From CAJBLF01 sp964495825 (GTDB lineage Bacteria > Patescibacteriota > Gracilibacteria > Absconditabacterales > Absconditicoccaceae): a stretch of 7,319 bases of DNA. The stretch lies in the NCBI GenBank assembly GCA_964495825.1, contig CAZBWI010000027.1:1-7319 (forward strand). Reading direction: 5' to 3'. The notes below the pieces were generated by a model that had not been told where the DNA came from, ran no database searches, and saw nothing but the letters and a program-made list of their open reading frames with translations. Position numbers and translations under genes: made by a program. How positions within the stretch are numbered: position 1 is the first letter of the stretch; every line of letters begins with the position of its first letter. This document shows positions 1 through 7,282 of the stretch, one piece after another.

Positions 1-439
1 TTACTAAAGCATATGAAAATATTGATATCAAAATACCAATCAAAGCTCACATCAATAAAGTATTTGCTTGTTTCATTTTTGCTGGATCGCCTTGTGCAGT
101 GATAAGTTTTATTCATCAAAAAATTAACACTCCCATACATACTGCTCATATAGCAAACCAAAGATAGCTATTTATCGTTTGAATAGTTTCAAAAAGTGTT
201 GATTCATCAGCTTGTATTTGAGTTGGTCCTGTTACAATCACATCTTCCTGTCCTTGGCTAGATGGTACTTCCACAACAATAGCAAAAGTGGAAAAAATAC
301 TCATTAGACCAAAAAGACTATACATGATACTATGAAGGAAATTTCTTACCATAAGAGAATATAATGATAGATAAATTAATGTGGTCCGTAATATATATTT
401 TGTGGAGTTTCTGTAGTTGAAGAAGAATTTTTTTATCAT
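1..439 (-). CDS. Small VirB2/TrbC-like (T4SS-type) pilin or pilin-like membrane protein; 3' end cut by the window edge
   Basis: 146 codons are visible; the C-terminus lies beyond the left edge. Under the standard code the frame breaks at 146-148; with UGA as glycine it stays open to the edge through UGA at 146, 116, 113 and 47. A hydrophobic signal-like stretch (about residues 37-57) is followed by a polar segment (VPSSQGQEDV) and two hydrophobic helices (about 93-114 and 127-145) joined by a short charged loop, AQGDPAKMKQA. This layout, with F-G-G-I-K-L-I-T before the loop, resembles the two-helix pilins of type IV secretion systems found in candidate-phyla genomes. The conserved G-G (residues 108-109) is written as tandem UGA. 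The ATG at 439 overlaps the end of the upstream gene in ATGATAA, which suggests coupled translation. An alternative start is the ATG at 352 (residue 30), which would give a more usual signal peptide. The family call rests on topology and motif, not a database match. Confidence 0.72.
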
Positions 440-1074
440 AATGAACTTACCGTAATAGAGCTAATGAGGTTAATAATCATAAGCGACATGAGTGCAATCA
501 ATATCCCCACGACGATAAGAGTTATATTTTTTTTCGCATCTTTCACTTCAGCACCTCTAGATGATTCAATAATCCACATAATACCATTATAGATCACCAT
601 CGTAATTGCAAGTACCATAGTTATCCTCAAAAAAAACTTCGCTATTCTCACAATCAATGGTGCTTCAGTTGTTGTATTTATAACTGTAGCATTCCATGTT
701 CATCCAAGGACTTGTTCACAAAAAACATGAGGATCTCCAGCAGTATAATTTACATTACTCATTTGTGATTCTATATCATCTTTACTGATAATATTTCAAT
801 TTAATTCACATCATTGTCCAAGATTAAGATTAACTCCTACTCATTCTCTCAATATTTCATTTCCTACTGCATTTTTTCCTGCTCAGAGATTAATAACAGT
901 TTCTTGGTTCATTGCAGGTTCAAAAGCTTTTTCCAAGAGATCTTCTGCATGGATTTTATTATTAAAACAAGAAACAAAAAAAGATGTTATTGCAAACAAG
1001 AACGTAAAGAACAAGAAATTGAATGTTCTATAGGATCTGAGATGATGAATGAAATGATGGTGAATGTTTTTCAT
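433..1074 (-). CDS. Secreted two-helix pilin-like protein (VirB2/TrbC-like C-terminus), 213 aa
   Basis: This is one continuous reading frame when UGA is glycine (UGA at 883, 841, 811, 796, 700 and 436); the standard code leaves two unrelated-looking pieces. The N-terminus is His-rich and basic, followed by a hydrophobic stretch (about 18-36) and a plausible signal peptidase site after Ala43 (IHA/ED). A central, probably extracellular, region of about 100 residues contains Cys89 and Cys119, a possible disulfide. The C-terminus has two membrane helices (about 147-169 and 184-203) with a charged loop between them (ESSRGAEVKDAKKN), the topology of T4SS-type pilins. I infer a pilin or pilin-like surface subunit, related in plan to the next gene. 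The last codon before TAA is UGA, so the protein ends in one extra glycine. Its start lies 5 bases after the upstream gene's stop; no clear Shine-Dalgarno sequence is present. A Cys at residue 36 sits near a lipobox-like position but the context (FVSC) is not canonical. Confidence 0.75.
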
Positions 1075-1079
1075 AGATA

Positions 1080-1490
1080 TTAGATCTGATTAAGTAAATT
1101 ATCGGCTTGTTTATCTTCTATTTCCTCATGTTTTGCTTCTTCCTGTTTAATAGCTTCCATCCTTTTGGCATAGACCATATCCTCCCATTTTTGGGTATAT
1201 TTATTTTTGAGTTCGTTTTTTTTCTGCTCATATTTCTGTTCTATTTCCATAAGTTTCTGTTTTTCTCTTGTCAGGATATCTCTTAATTTCTCTATCTGTT
1301 CTTGATTCATCATAGGAAGAAGATTAAACCATGATTGTTTTTCTTCGGGTGTATCCATAGATTTAGAGTTTAATATGAGAATGATAAGGTCAGGCATGGT
1401 ACTGATAAATTCATCAGGTATAGTAAACCTTTCTGCTTTTTCTCGAAACTCTTGAGGAAGTTTAGCTTTGATGAGATCGATAGTTGTCAT
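1080..1490 (-). CDS. Hypothetical glycine-free coiled-coil protein, 136 aa
   Basis: An uninterrupted frame from ATG to TAA with no UGA codon. I do not recognise a family. The N-terminal half (about 1-70) is a mix of predicted helices with a proline-bounded hydrophobic segment (MPDLIILILN, about 32-41) too short to be a confident membrane span. From about residue 62 to the end the protein is strongly charged, rich in K, E and Q, with heptad-like spacing typical of a long coiled coil. No signal peptide and no cysteine. It contains no glycine at all, which explains the absence of UGA. Its position between the PilT-type ATPase and two pilin-like genes, with a 5-base gap to the next gene and a 26-base gap after the 62-residue gene, suggests a cytoplasmic accessory or scaffold role in the same appendage system; that is inference from context only. 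No clear ribosome-binding site precedes the ATG. Confidence 0.75.
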   Translation of the reverse strand: MTTIDLIKAKLPQEFREKAERFTIPDEFISTMPDLIILILNSKSMDTPEEKQSWFNLLPMMNQEQIEKLRDILTREKQKLMEIEQKYEQKKNELKNKYTQKWEDMVYAKRMEAIKQEEAKHEEIEDKQADNLLNQI

Positions 1491-1516
1491 GGGTATACAA
1501 TAAGGAGAGATAAATA

Positions 1517-1705
1517 TTATTTTTTGTCATTAGTATGAAGTTTATTTAATAATTCTTCTGCTTCTTGCTCTTCTTTGAGATGATAGGTATCAGCTTTGGA
1601 TTCAATGATCGGAATTTTTTTCATATTTTTTTTCATTGTCTCAATATCTTTTTGTGATATATAACGTTTGTAGCCACCTCATCTATATATTCCTGGTGTG
1701 TCCAT
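1517..1705 (-). CDS. Hypothetical small charged protein, 62 aa, containing one in-frame UGA
   Basis: This gene is visible only when UGA (1679-1681) is read as sense. The frame runs ATG to TAA with a glycine- and tyrosine-rich basic N-terminus (MDTPGIYRGGGYKRYIS, the first of the three consecutive glycines being the UGA). A lysine-rich middle follows, then an acidic helix ending in LLNKLHTNDKK. No signal peptide, membrane helix, cysteine or known motif. Support for it being real: it fills the otherwise empty gap between pilT and the 136-residue gene on the same strand, has sensible start and stop codons, has amino-acid composition like its neighbours, and carries its UGA beside two ordinary glycine codons. 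Function unknown; context suggests a role with the neighbouring pilus-like genes. No Shine-Dalgarno sequence is evident. Confidence 0.65.
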
Positions 1706-1786
1706 TGTGTATAATTAACTCGTTAAAACGTAAGGATAAATGGTTAAATATTTTCTAAGATTTAAAATCTACATACTAATTTCTGA

Positions 1787-2857
1787 TTAATTTGGTCAAG
1801 AGCCGAATAATCGTTCAACTTCATGCATATCGATAATTTGTTTATCCAGTAATCTTTTTGCGTATTTTTTGAGATTGATCATACCGATCAATGATGAAGT
1901 TTCGATGATACTATCGATCTGATCCACAGCTCTCTTTCTGATATTATTTTTGACGGAAGTCGTATTGATCATAACTTCAAATAGTCCTACTCTAGATGTT
2001 CCATCCTTAGTTTTAACTAAGAATTGCGACTGGATACCAATCAAGGATTCAGCCAACCTATCGCTGATGCTATCTTGGATTTCAGGAGGGAAGAATGAAA
2101 TATATCTATTCACTGTATTCGCTGCAGAATTTGTATGTAAAGTAGAAAATACCAAATGTCCTGTTTCCGCTAAACTTAAAACAGATTCAGCAGTCTCTCT
2201 ATCACGGATCTCTCCTACAAAGATAATATTCGGATCTTCACGCATAGCAGATCTCAATGCATTTGCAAACGACCGAGTATCATGACCGATCTCTCTCTGG
2301 GAGATAATACATTTTTTCGGTTCGAAGATAAATTCGATAGGATCCTCTATAGTGATGAGATTTTCATTTCTTGTTTCATTCAAATATTCAAGCATAGCCA
2401 CAAGAGAAGTAGACTTTCCTGATCCAGTAGGTCCAGTGACTAAGTATAATCCTTTTTTTGCAGAGAGGATATTTTTCTTGATACTATCAGCGATATCGGA
2501 AAAAATAAGTTCTTCAAGTTTTTTCGCCATAGCATTGATCTTTCTCATAACAACCCCGATCCTTCCTGTTTTGAAAAATGCATTTACTCTATATGGCACA
2601 CCAGCTCTTGATACATACGCGAAATCAGCTTCCTTATCACCTAGAAATTTATCGAATCTCTGAGGATTTCATTGAAAAAGTTGTCTGAGAACAATCTCCA
2701 TGGATTCATTGCTTAATTTACCTGCAGTCTCTTCTCTAACAATTTCACCATTGAGTCTATAAGAAATATTTTCTCCACCAGAAAGATGGAGATCTGAGAT
2801 ATTTGGATTCTTCTCTATGAGGGCAAGGATCTGTTCTATATCAAACGAATTCGCCAT
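1787..2857 (-). CDS. pilT: PilT-type pilus retraction/secretion ATPase, 356 aa
   Basis: A hexameric cytoplasmic ATPase of the PilT/GspE superfamily that, in type IV pili, powers filament retraction (twitching, DNA uptake). The N-terminal domain has the expected ISDLHLSGG and YRVNAFF segments. The core holds the Walker A GPTGSGKST (142-150), Asp box TIEDPIEF (about 169-176), Walker B IIFVGEIRD (211-219) and His box HLVFSTLHT (234-242). The C-terminal part has an AIRNLIRE-like region (VKNNIRKRAVDQIDSII) and a GM motif, as in PilT rather than PilB. Length is normal for the family. UGA at 2669 (residue 63) joins two same-frame pieces; a second UGA at 1796 adds Gly-Pro-Asn before TAA. A standard-code reading would miscall the start at the GTG codon 2597-2599 and lose the N-terminal domain. 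It heads the leftward cluster with pilin-like genes. A motor for a T4SS-like or gliding system is an alternative role. No type IV prepilin, PilB or PilC is seen in the window. Confidence 0.92.
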
Positions 2858-2891
2858 ACAATAATGCCATAGGAGATAAAATACATATCTA

Positions 2892-2919
2892 ATTGTATCC
2901 AGAAAAGGAAATTTTGCAA
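2892..2919 (-). promoter_or_regulatory. Candidate sigma70-type promoter for the pilT cluster
   Basis: Read on the minus strand, TTGCAA (2919-2914) serves as a -35 box with four of six consensus bases. It is followed by a 16-base spacer and TACAAT (2897-2892) as a -10 box with five of six. Transcription would begin near 2885, leaving a leader of about 28 bases before the pilT ATG at 2857. Position and spacing are sensible, but AT-rich sequence makes chance matches common. Confidence 0.4.
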
Positions 2920-3058
2920 ATTTTGGATATCTCAGAAATAAAAACCTTTGACTTTTTATTAATTTATGACATTACTTTTATTTTCAAGTATATTTTCCCA
3001 GGTCTCAAGGTGATATAACAACTCCCCTTTCCAAAGTTTACAAAACATTCACTTTGCC

Positions 3059-3086
3059 TTGATGTCGAGCTGAATTATGCTATAAG
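3059..3086 (+). promoter_or_regulatory. Candidate extended -10 promoter for the LCP-rnc-secF-rluA operon
   Basis: TTGATG (3059-3064), a 16-base spacer and TATAAG (3081-3086) form -35 and -10 boxes. The spacer ends TGC, which gives the TGnTATAAG extended -10 form that strengthens promoters in many bacteria. The predicted transcript start lies near 3093, leaving a leader of about 45 bases before the LCP start. No comparable promoter was noticed in the short gaps between the downstream genes, so this could drive all four. Confidence 0.55.
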
Positions 3087-3136
3087 AAGCACGCTGAAGA
3101 AAATATGATATATATTTATCTAACCAAGAGATAGTG

Positions 3137-4615
3137 ATGTTTTCAAAAAGAAAATCATTTAAAAATACAACCATAGGAGAACTCAATAACTATAACTCAT
3201 ATAGGCCATTTTCCGGTTGGACCGGGATAATAAAGCTTCTAATTATTATTTGCTGTATTCTTATCGTATTTTTTATAGGAAAATATGTTATCAAAGGAGC
3301 ACAATTGTTAGGTGGATATATTGGAAAATGAACAGTACAAATTGTCTCATCAACAGTAGGTGATGATATGATCAAGGATGAATTTTGAAATATCAATATC
3401 ATGATTGTAGGATATGGTGGAGAAAATCATGCAGGAGGATATTTAGCGGATTCCATTATGGTGGCTTCATTCAATCCCAAAGTAGGTGCAGTGACGATGC
3501 TTTCAGTACCTAGAGATCTTTATGTATACAACCAACAAACCAACAGTATTGGAAGGATTAATGCTTTATTTTCTCATAGTGTAGGGAGAAAAAAAGAGTT
3601 CGATACCTGAGCCAAAGCACTTGAATCCAAATTAGAAGAGATTATGGGTGTGAAAATCTCTTATTATGCTATGGTAGATTTCAATGGATTCGAAAAAGTG
3701 ATAGATACACTTGGTGGTATCACGATCAACGTACCAGAGACAATCCATGATGTCACTTATCCAGATGGAAACTGATGATATATGACTGTACATATCGATA
3801 GCTGAGTTAATGTTATGGATGGAGCTACTGCATTACAATATGCGAGATCAAGACATTCGACATCAGATTTTTCAAGATCACTCAGACAACAATTAATTAT
3901 CCAAGCAATTATAAATAAATTCAAAGAAAATGGTGTAGGAAATATAAATAAAATAAAACAACTCTACAATGATTATACTCAAATGGTCACCACCAATATC
4001 ACACTCAAAGAGATACTTGGTATGGCAAAATATATATACAAGCTAAAATATATATTTTCATTCTGATATACAGTCGAATGTTCAAATATTACCTATAAGT
4101 ATTCTTATCCATGATGTTTTCTTTATAATCCACCTAGGGAGTTGTTTGATGGAGCTTCTGCTATCATACCAGATGGTGGTACACCTGGGCAGGTCAGTTT
4201 TTATGATTATACCAAGCAGTTCGCATTTTATGTTATACATAATCAAGAATATCTGATAGAACACCAAAGTATCGTGATACTCAATGGTATAGACAAAAAT
4301 TATGCAAAATCAGTTATGAAAAAATCCGATGGTTTTGCTAATCAGATAGCAGTCAAACTCAAGAAATATGCGTTCAATGTACTTACAGTTCAAAATTTTT
4401 CACATATACTTTCAGGTACAACAATTTTCGTATTATGAACAGGCGAGTATCAATATACTATCAAGACACTCAAAAATTTTGTACATATCGATGAAATAGT
4501 CACTACTCCAGATCCGCTCATGATACAACAATACAGTGGAGCAGATTTACTTTTGGTATTAGGAAATTCATATATCGACCAATTAGCAGCCAAACCATTT
4601 AGTTATTATAAATAA
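3137..4615 (+). CDS. LCP (LytR-CpsA-Psr) family cell-surface polymer transferase with LytR_C domain, 492 aa
   Basis: LCP enzymes are membrane-anchored and transfer lipid-linked glycopolymers (teichoic acids, capsule) to the cell wall on the outer face. The order is: basic N-terminus, one membrane anchor (about 30-52), then the LCP catalytic domain from about residue 85. It shows the family signatures SVPRDLYV, GRINALF and DTLGGITINVPE, and the arginine-rich ALQYARSRH...DFSRSLRQQ block (232-252, key residues R237, R239, R247, R250). A C-terminal LytR_C-like domain follows (about 378-492; SIVILNGI, IFVLGTGEY, LLLVLGNSY). Nine in-frame UGAs (3329, 3386, 3608, 3773, 3776, 3803, 4064, 4112, 4436) otherwise cut it into fragments. 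Cys315 and Cys327 could form a disulfide. A GTG at 3134 immediately precedes the ATG; I prefer the ATG, with a weak AAGAG upstream. It is first in the rightward operon. Which polymer it transfers in this organism is unknown. Confidence 0.9.
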
Positions 4616-4651
4616 TATTATACCAATACCTTTTATTTCTTTGAGATTATA

Positions 4652-5374
4652 ATGTTTGATAATGTACTCAAAAAGAAAAAAGATATTCTTTCATATCTAG
4701 CATGACTCGGAATACCGATCAAAAATATACAAGATGAACAATTGCTTATGCTTGCTTTTATCCATAAATCCTATGCTGCTGATTTCAAGGACAACATCAC
4801 ACACAATGAAAGATTAGAATTCGTAGGCGACGGAATATTGGGCGCAATCATTGATAAATTACTCTTTCTCAATCATCCAGAGATGCCTGAATCTGATCTT
4901 ACTCTTTACAAGATCGCATTAGTTAGGGAGGAAATTTTAGCGGAGATAGCCAAGGATATTAAATTGGATGAGATGGTATTTATCAGTAAGGGTGAAGAGA
5001 AAATGCAGGGAAGAAAAAAAGATTCTATTCTCTCTGACACATTGGAAGCATTGATAGGATATCTCTATCTCGATCTCGGCATCGATGTAACAGAACAATT
5101 CATAAAAAAATATATTTATACCAAAATGGAATCTATAGAAAAAAAACCCGTCAAAAGCTATAAAACTATGATCCAGGAAATCGTCCAAAAAAAGCATAAG
5201 ATAATACCTGAATATAAAGATATCGAAGAAAAAAAAGATGAGAAAGGAAATGTTGTCGAATATAGATCAGAGATATATGTTATGTGAAAAAAAGTCAGTG
5301 AATGATATGGTCCAAACAAAAAAAAGGCACAAGAAGAAGCAGCTAAGAAATATTATGAACAAGTACAAAAATAA
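4652..5374 (+). CDS. rnc: Ribonuclease III, 240 aa
   Basis: Cytoplasmic endonuclease that cuts double-stranded RNA, including rRNA precursors. The catalytic domain has the signature NERLEFVGDGILG (52-64; E53, E56 and D60 correspond to the metal-binding acidic residues) and the second acidic motif DTLEALIG (D129, E132), preceded by GEEKMQGRKKDSIL. The double-stranded RNA-binding domain (about 165-240) ends in V-S-E-G-Y-G-P-N-K-K-K-A-Q-E-E-A-A-K. Its E-G-x-G turn uses UGA for the first glycine. UGA occurs at 4703, 5285 and 5303; a standard-code reading would lose the first 30 residues and cut off the RNA-binding helix. The residue after the signature Asp is Gly rather than the usual Ala or Ser, an unremarkable substitution. 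Length is normal. The gene follows the LCP gene by 36 bases, with only a weak GAG as ribosome-binding site. Confidence 0.95.
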
Positions 5375-5449
5375 TCTAAAGAGTCTGCTTGAAAATATCG
5401 GGCAAATACATACAGTTCTTAACGTTTTTTAAACTCTAACAGATATACT

Positions 5450-6421
5450 ATGAAAGCTCCATTCTCTATTATGAAAAGAGCATACACGTGGGTAAGCTTA
5501 TGAGCTATATTATTGATTATTGCATGATTTTTGTTTTTTAGTAATGCAAGATATTCCGAAGAATTTACCTGATGAGTGAAGATTAGTGTAGCAGGCAATT
5601 TGGACAAAACTGCCGTTTCTCAAGATATTCTCCAATATATGAAAGATAAATGATATAAGGATAATACTGTAGATATTGAGATAGAAAATACAATTACAAG
5701 GATTTCCTTAAGAACCAAAGTAGAAAAAGATGAACAAGTAAATCTTTTGTCTCAAGATATCCAAAAGGTACTTATCGAAAAATGATATATTCAGAGCCCT
5801 GACGAGGTTTTGGAACAAGCCATCACCTGACCGAGTGTAGGATCATATATGCAAAAGTCAGCAAAAAATGCATTGATTGTAGGGTTGATCCTGATGGCTA
5901 TTTATATGCTTTTTTCGTTTGCAGGCATTAGAAAGGAAATATCTCCAAGTTTGCTTGCATTAGTGGTAATTCTTACCATGGTTTTTGATGTAGGGATACC
6001 TGCAGGGGCGTATGGATTACGGATGTATTTGGATAAGACTATCACTATAGATACCATCTTCATTATCGCTGTTTTGACGAATATGGGATATAGTATTAAT
6101 GATACTATCATCGTATTTGATAGGATCAGGGAAAATATTAAGAATAAAGCAGGACAAAAAGGTATGTTATTTGGAAAGATTTTCGAAGATAGTATTTGGC
6201 AGACGATGAGAAGATCATTTGGTACGATAATGACGACGTTGATCGTTATTATAGCGATGTATATCCTAGGTACCGGAGTAATCAGACAATTTGCGTTCAC
6301 TATCGGTATAGGTGTGATAGCAGGATCTTATTCCTCTATTTTTATTGCAGCGCCTTTGACATACATACTACTCGGAAAATATCGTAAAGAAAGAAACGAG
6401 ATGCTCAAAGAATCAGTATAA
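5450..6421 (+). CDS. secF: SecF, protein-export membrane protein of the Sec translocon, 323 aa
   Basis: SecF works with SecD in the inner membrane, using the proton gradient to help pull exported proteins through SecYEG. The layout is one N-terminal membrane helix (about 13-31), an external domain with the F-T-G-G motif (39-42), the G-P-S-V-G segment (127-131), then five more helices. The motif YSINDTIIVFDRIREN (214-229) is the SecF form; SecD differs here. Asp at MVFDVGIP (residue 180) fits the conserved membrane Asp. Seven UGAs (5501, 5525, 5570, 5573, 5651, 5783, 5828) all lie in the first 127 codons; two in tandem encode the G-G of F-T-G-G and one the G of GPSVG. The standard code leaves only the C-terminal 190 residues. 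The usual Asp of the D-F-x-G-G motif is Glu here (S-E-E-F). SecD is not adjacent; the gene sits between rnc (75-base gap) and an rluA-type gene (45-base gap). Confidence 0.94.
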
Positions 6422-6466
6422 AAAATCACTGTAAGAAATAAGAATTTACCTTGTTATCATACATTC

Positions 6467-7225
6467 GTGGATATTTTGTCAAAAATAATATGTTACCATA
6501 ATGACGATTTTTTTATGCTTTGGAAACCAAATGGTATTCCGACTACTTTTGGTAAAGAAACTTGTTTTTTGGATATATTAATGGGGAAACAGCCTGATTT
6601 AAAAATAAATTTCACTATTCCATCATATCTTTCTCCTTATATCGATCTTCCTGATTTTTCCCAGATAGTGCTCAAAAAACCATTGATTGATCATCAGCTT
6701 CAAGAGTTTGGGAAAGATAAGGAATTAGGGTTGCTTAATAGGTTAGATAACGAAACAGCCGGATTTTTGTATTTTGCCAAAAACAAAAAAGCATTTGAGA
6801 GGTATAGAAGATTACAAACAGAAGGGAAAATACATAAATGGTATATTGCTCAAATTAGAGGATTACCAAAAGAATCAGCATTTGAAATTTTATTACCTAT
6901 CATGCACCATAAATACAAGTATGATAGGATGATAGTTATTCGTAACCCAAAAGATCAAAAAAAGGGGAGAAGTAGGGTACATACTTCAAGTACTATTGTT
7001 AAAGTGTTACATACAGATAAAAATAAGGATATTACCACACTCCTTGTAGGAATTTATAAAGGAGTTAGACATCAGATTAGGGTGCATTTGGCGGCAGTTG
7101 GATATCCGGTAATAGGAGATACTTTATATGGGAATGATACAGATAAAGGGAATCTTTGTCTTTGGAGTGTTGGTTTTCAATATTCTGTTGCAGAATCAAG
7201 GTTACAGTTTTATAAGTGAACATAG
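6467..7225 (+). CDS. RluA-family RNA pseudouridine synthase, 252 aa
   Basis: Converts specific uridines in rRNA or tRNA to pseudouridine. Family motifs: KPNGIP (20-25), the catalytic LLNRLDNETAG (89-99; Asp94 is the nucleophile), the KWYIAQIRG strand, and the C-terminal GVRHQIRVHLA...GYPVIGDTLYG block (199-222). There is no N-terminal S4 RNA-binding domain. About 70 residues separate KPNGIP from the catalytic Asp, longer than usual, owing to an insert of unclear role. The start is taken as GTG at 6467 because no ATG lies upstream in frame and the next ATG (within FFMLWKP) would truncate the first conserved strand. All 16 earlier glycines are GGN; the only UGA (7217) lies two codons before TAG and gives a C-terminal Gly-Thr. 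Substrate site cannot be assigned. Last gene of the operon, followed by a terminator. Confidence 0.9.
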
Positions 7226-7282
7226 ATGATATTTTTGTATGGGCGTTAGCCCATTCATTCCTAATCATCTATGTTTTCTTTT
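7219..7282 (+). terminator. Nested-hairpin intrinsic terminator overlapping the stop of the pseudouridine synthase gene
   Basis: A perfect 12-bp outer inverted repeat (7219-7230 with 7264-7275) encloses a 33-base loop. The loop contains a second hairpin, ATGGGC-GTTA-GCCCAT (7239-7254). The outer arm is followed by a T-rich tail, TTTTCTTTT (7274-7282, the first two bases paired in the stem). The stop codon TAG (7223-7225) lies inside the left arm. The outer stem is AT-rich and the GC-rich inner hairpin is not next to the T-tract, so the exact terminating form is uncertain, but the placement at an operon end is apt. Confidence 0.65.

Larger units (their letters stand above)
2858..3133. promoter_or_regulatory. 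Divergent intergenic region between pilT and the LCP gene
   Basis: These 276 bases separate the leftward cluster from the rightward operon and contain no convincing gene. They hold one candidate promoter in each direction, listed separately. A TTTGCAAA palindrome (2913-2920) overlaps the leftward -35 candidate, but such a short symmetry in AT-rich DNA is weak evidence for an operator. I see no riboswitch-like structure or RNA gene here. Confidence 0.6.

Noticed and set aside
814..1083. Plus-strand open frame of 89 codons
   Set aside because: It lies antisense to the secreted pilin-like gene and would end in a composition unlike a real protein; the minus-strand frame has signal peptide and membrane topology.
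1749..1775. AGATTT-A-AAATCT inverted repeat after pilT as a terminator
   Set aside because: It is a short, wholly AT stem with a one-base centre and no adjoining T-tract; the downstream gene follows closely on the same strand.
1950..2663. Plus-strand open frames opposite pilT
   Set aside because: They are antisense shadows of the strongly conserved pilT coding frame and resemble no family.
2948..2976. Plus-strand TTGACT as a -35 box
   Set aside because: No acceptable -10 box lies 16-18 bases downstream (best match three of six), and the extended -10 promoter at 3059-3086 is better placed.
3332..4438. LCP gene as a decayed pseudogene with many stops
   Set aside because: All interruptions are TGA in one unshifted frame, domain motifs are intact on both sides, and neighbouring housekeeping genes show the same pattern, so recoding explains it better.
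5238..5432. Plus-strand open frame over the end of rnc as a separate gene
   Set aside because: It is out of frame with the RNase III RNA-binding domain, which continues through UGA to TAA at 5372, and its product is low-complexity lysine-rich sequence.
5902..6300. Minus-strand 132-codon open frame
   Set aside because: It is the reverse-strand shadow of the membrane part of secF, whose motifs (NDTIIVFDRIREN) are decisive.
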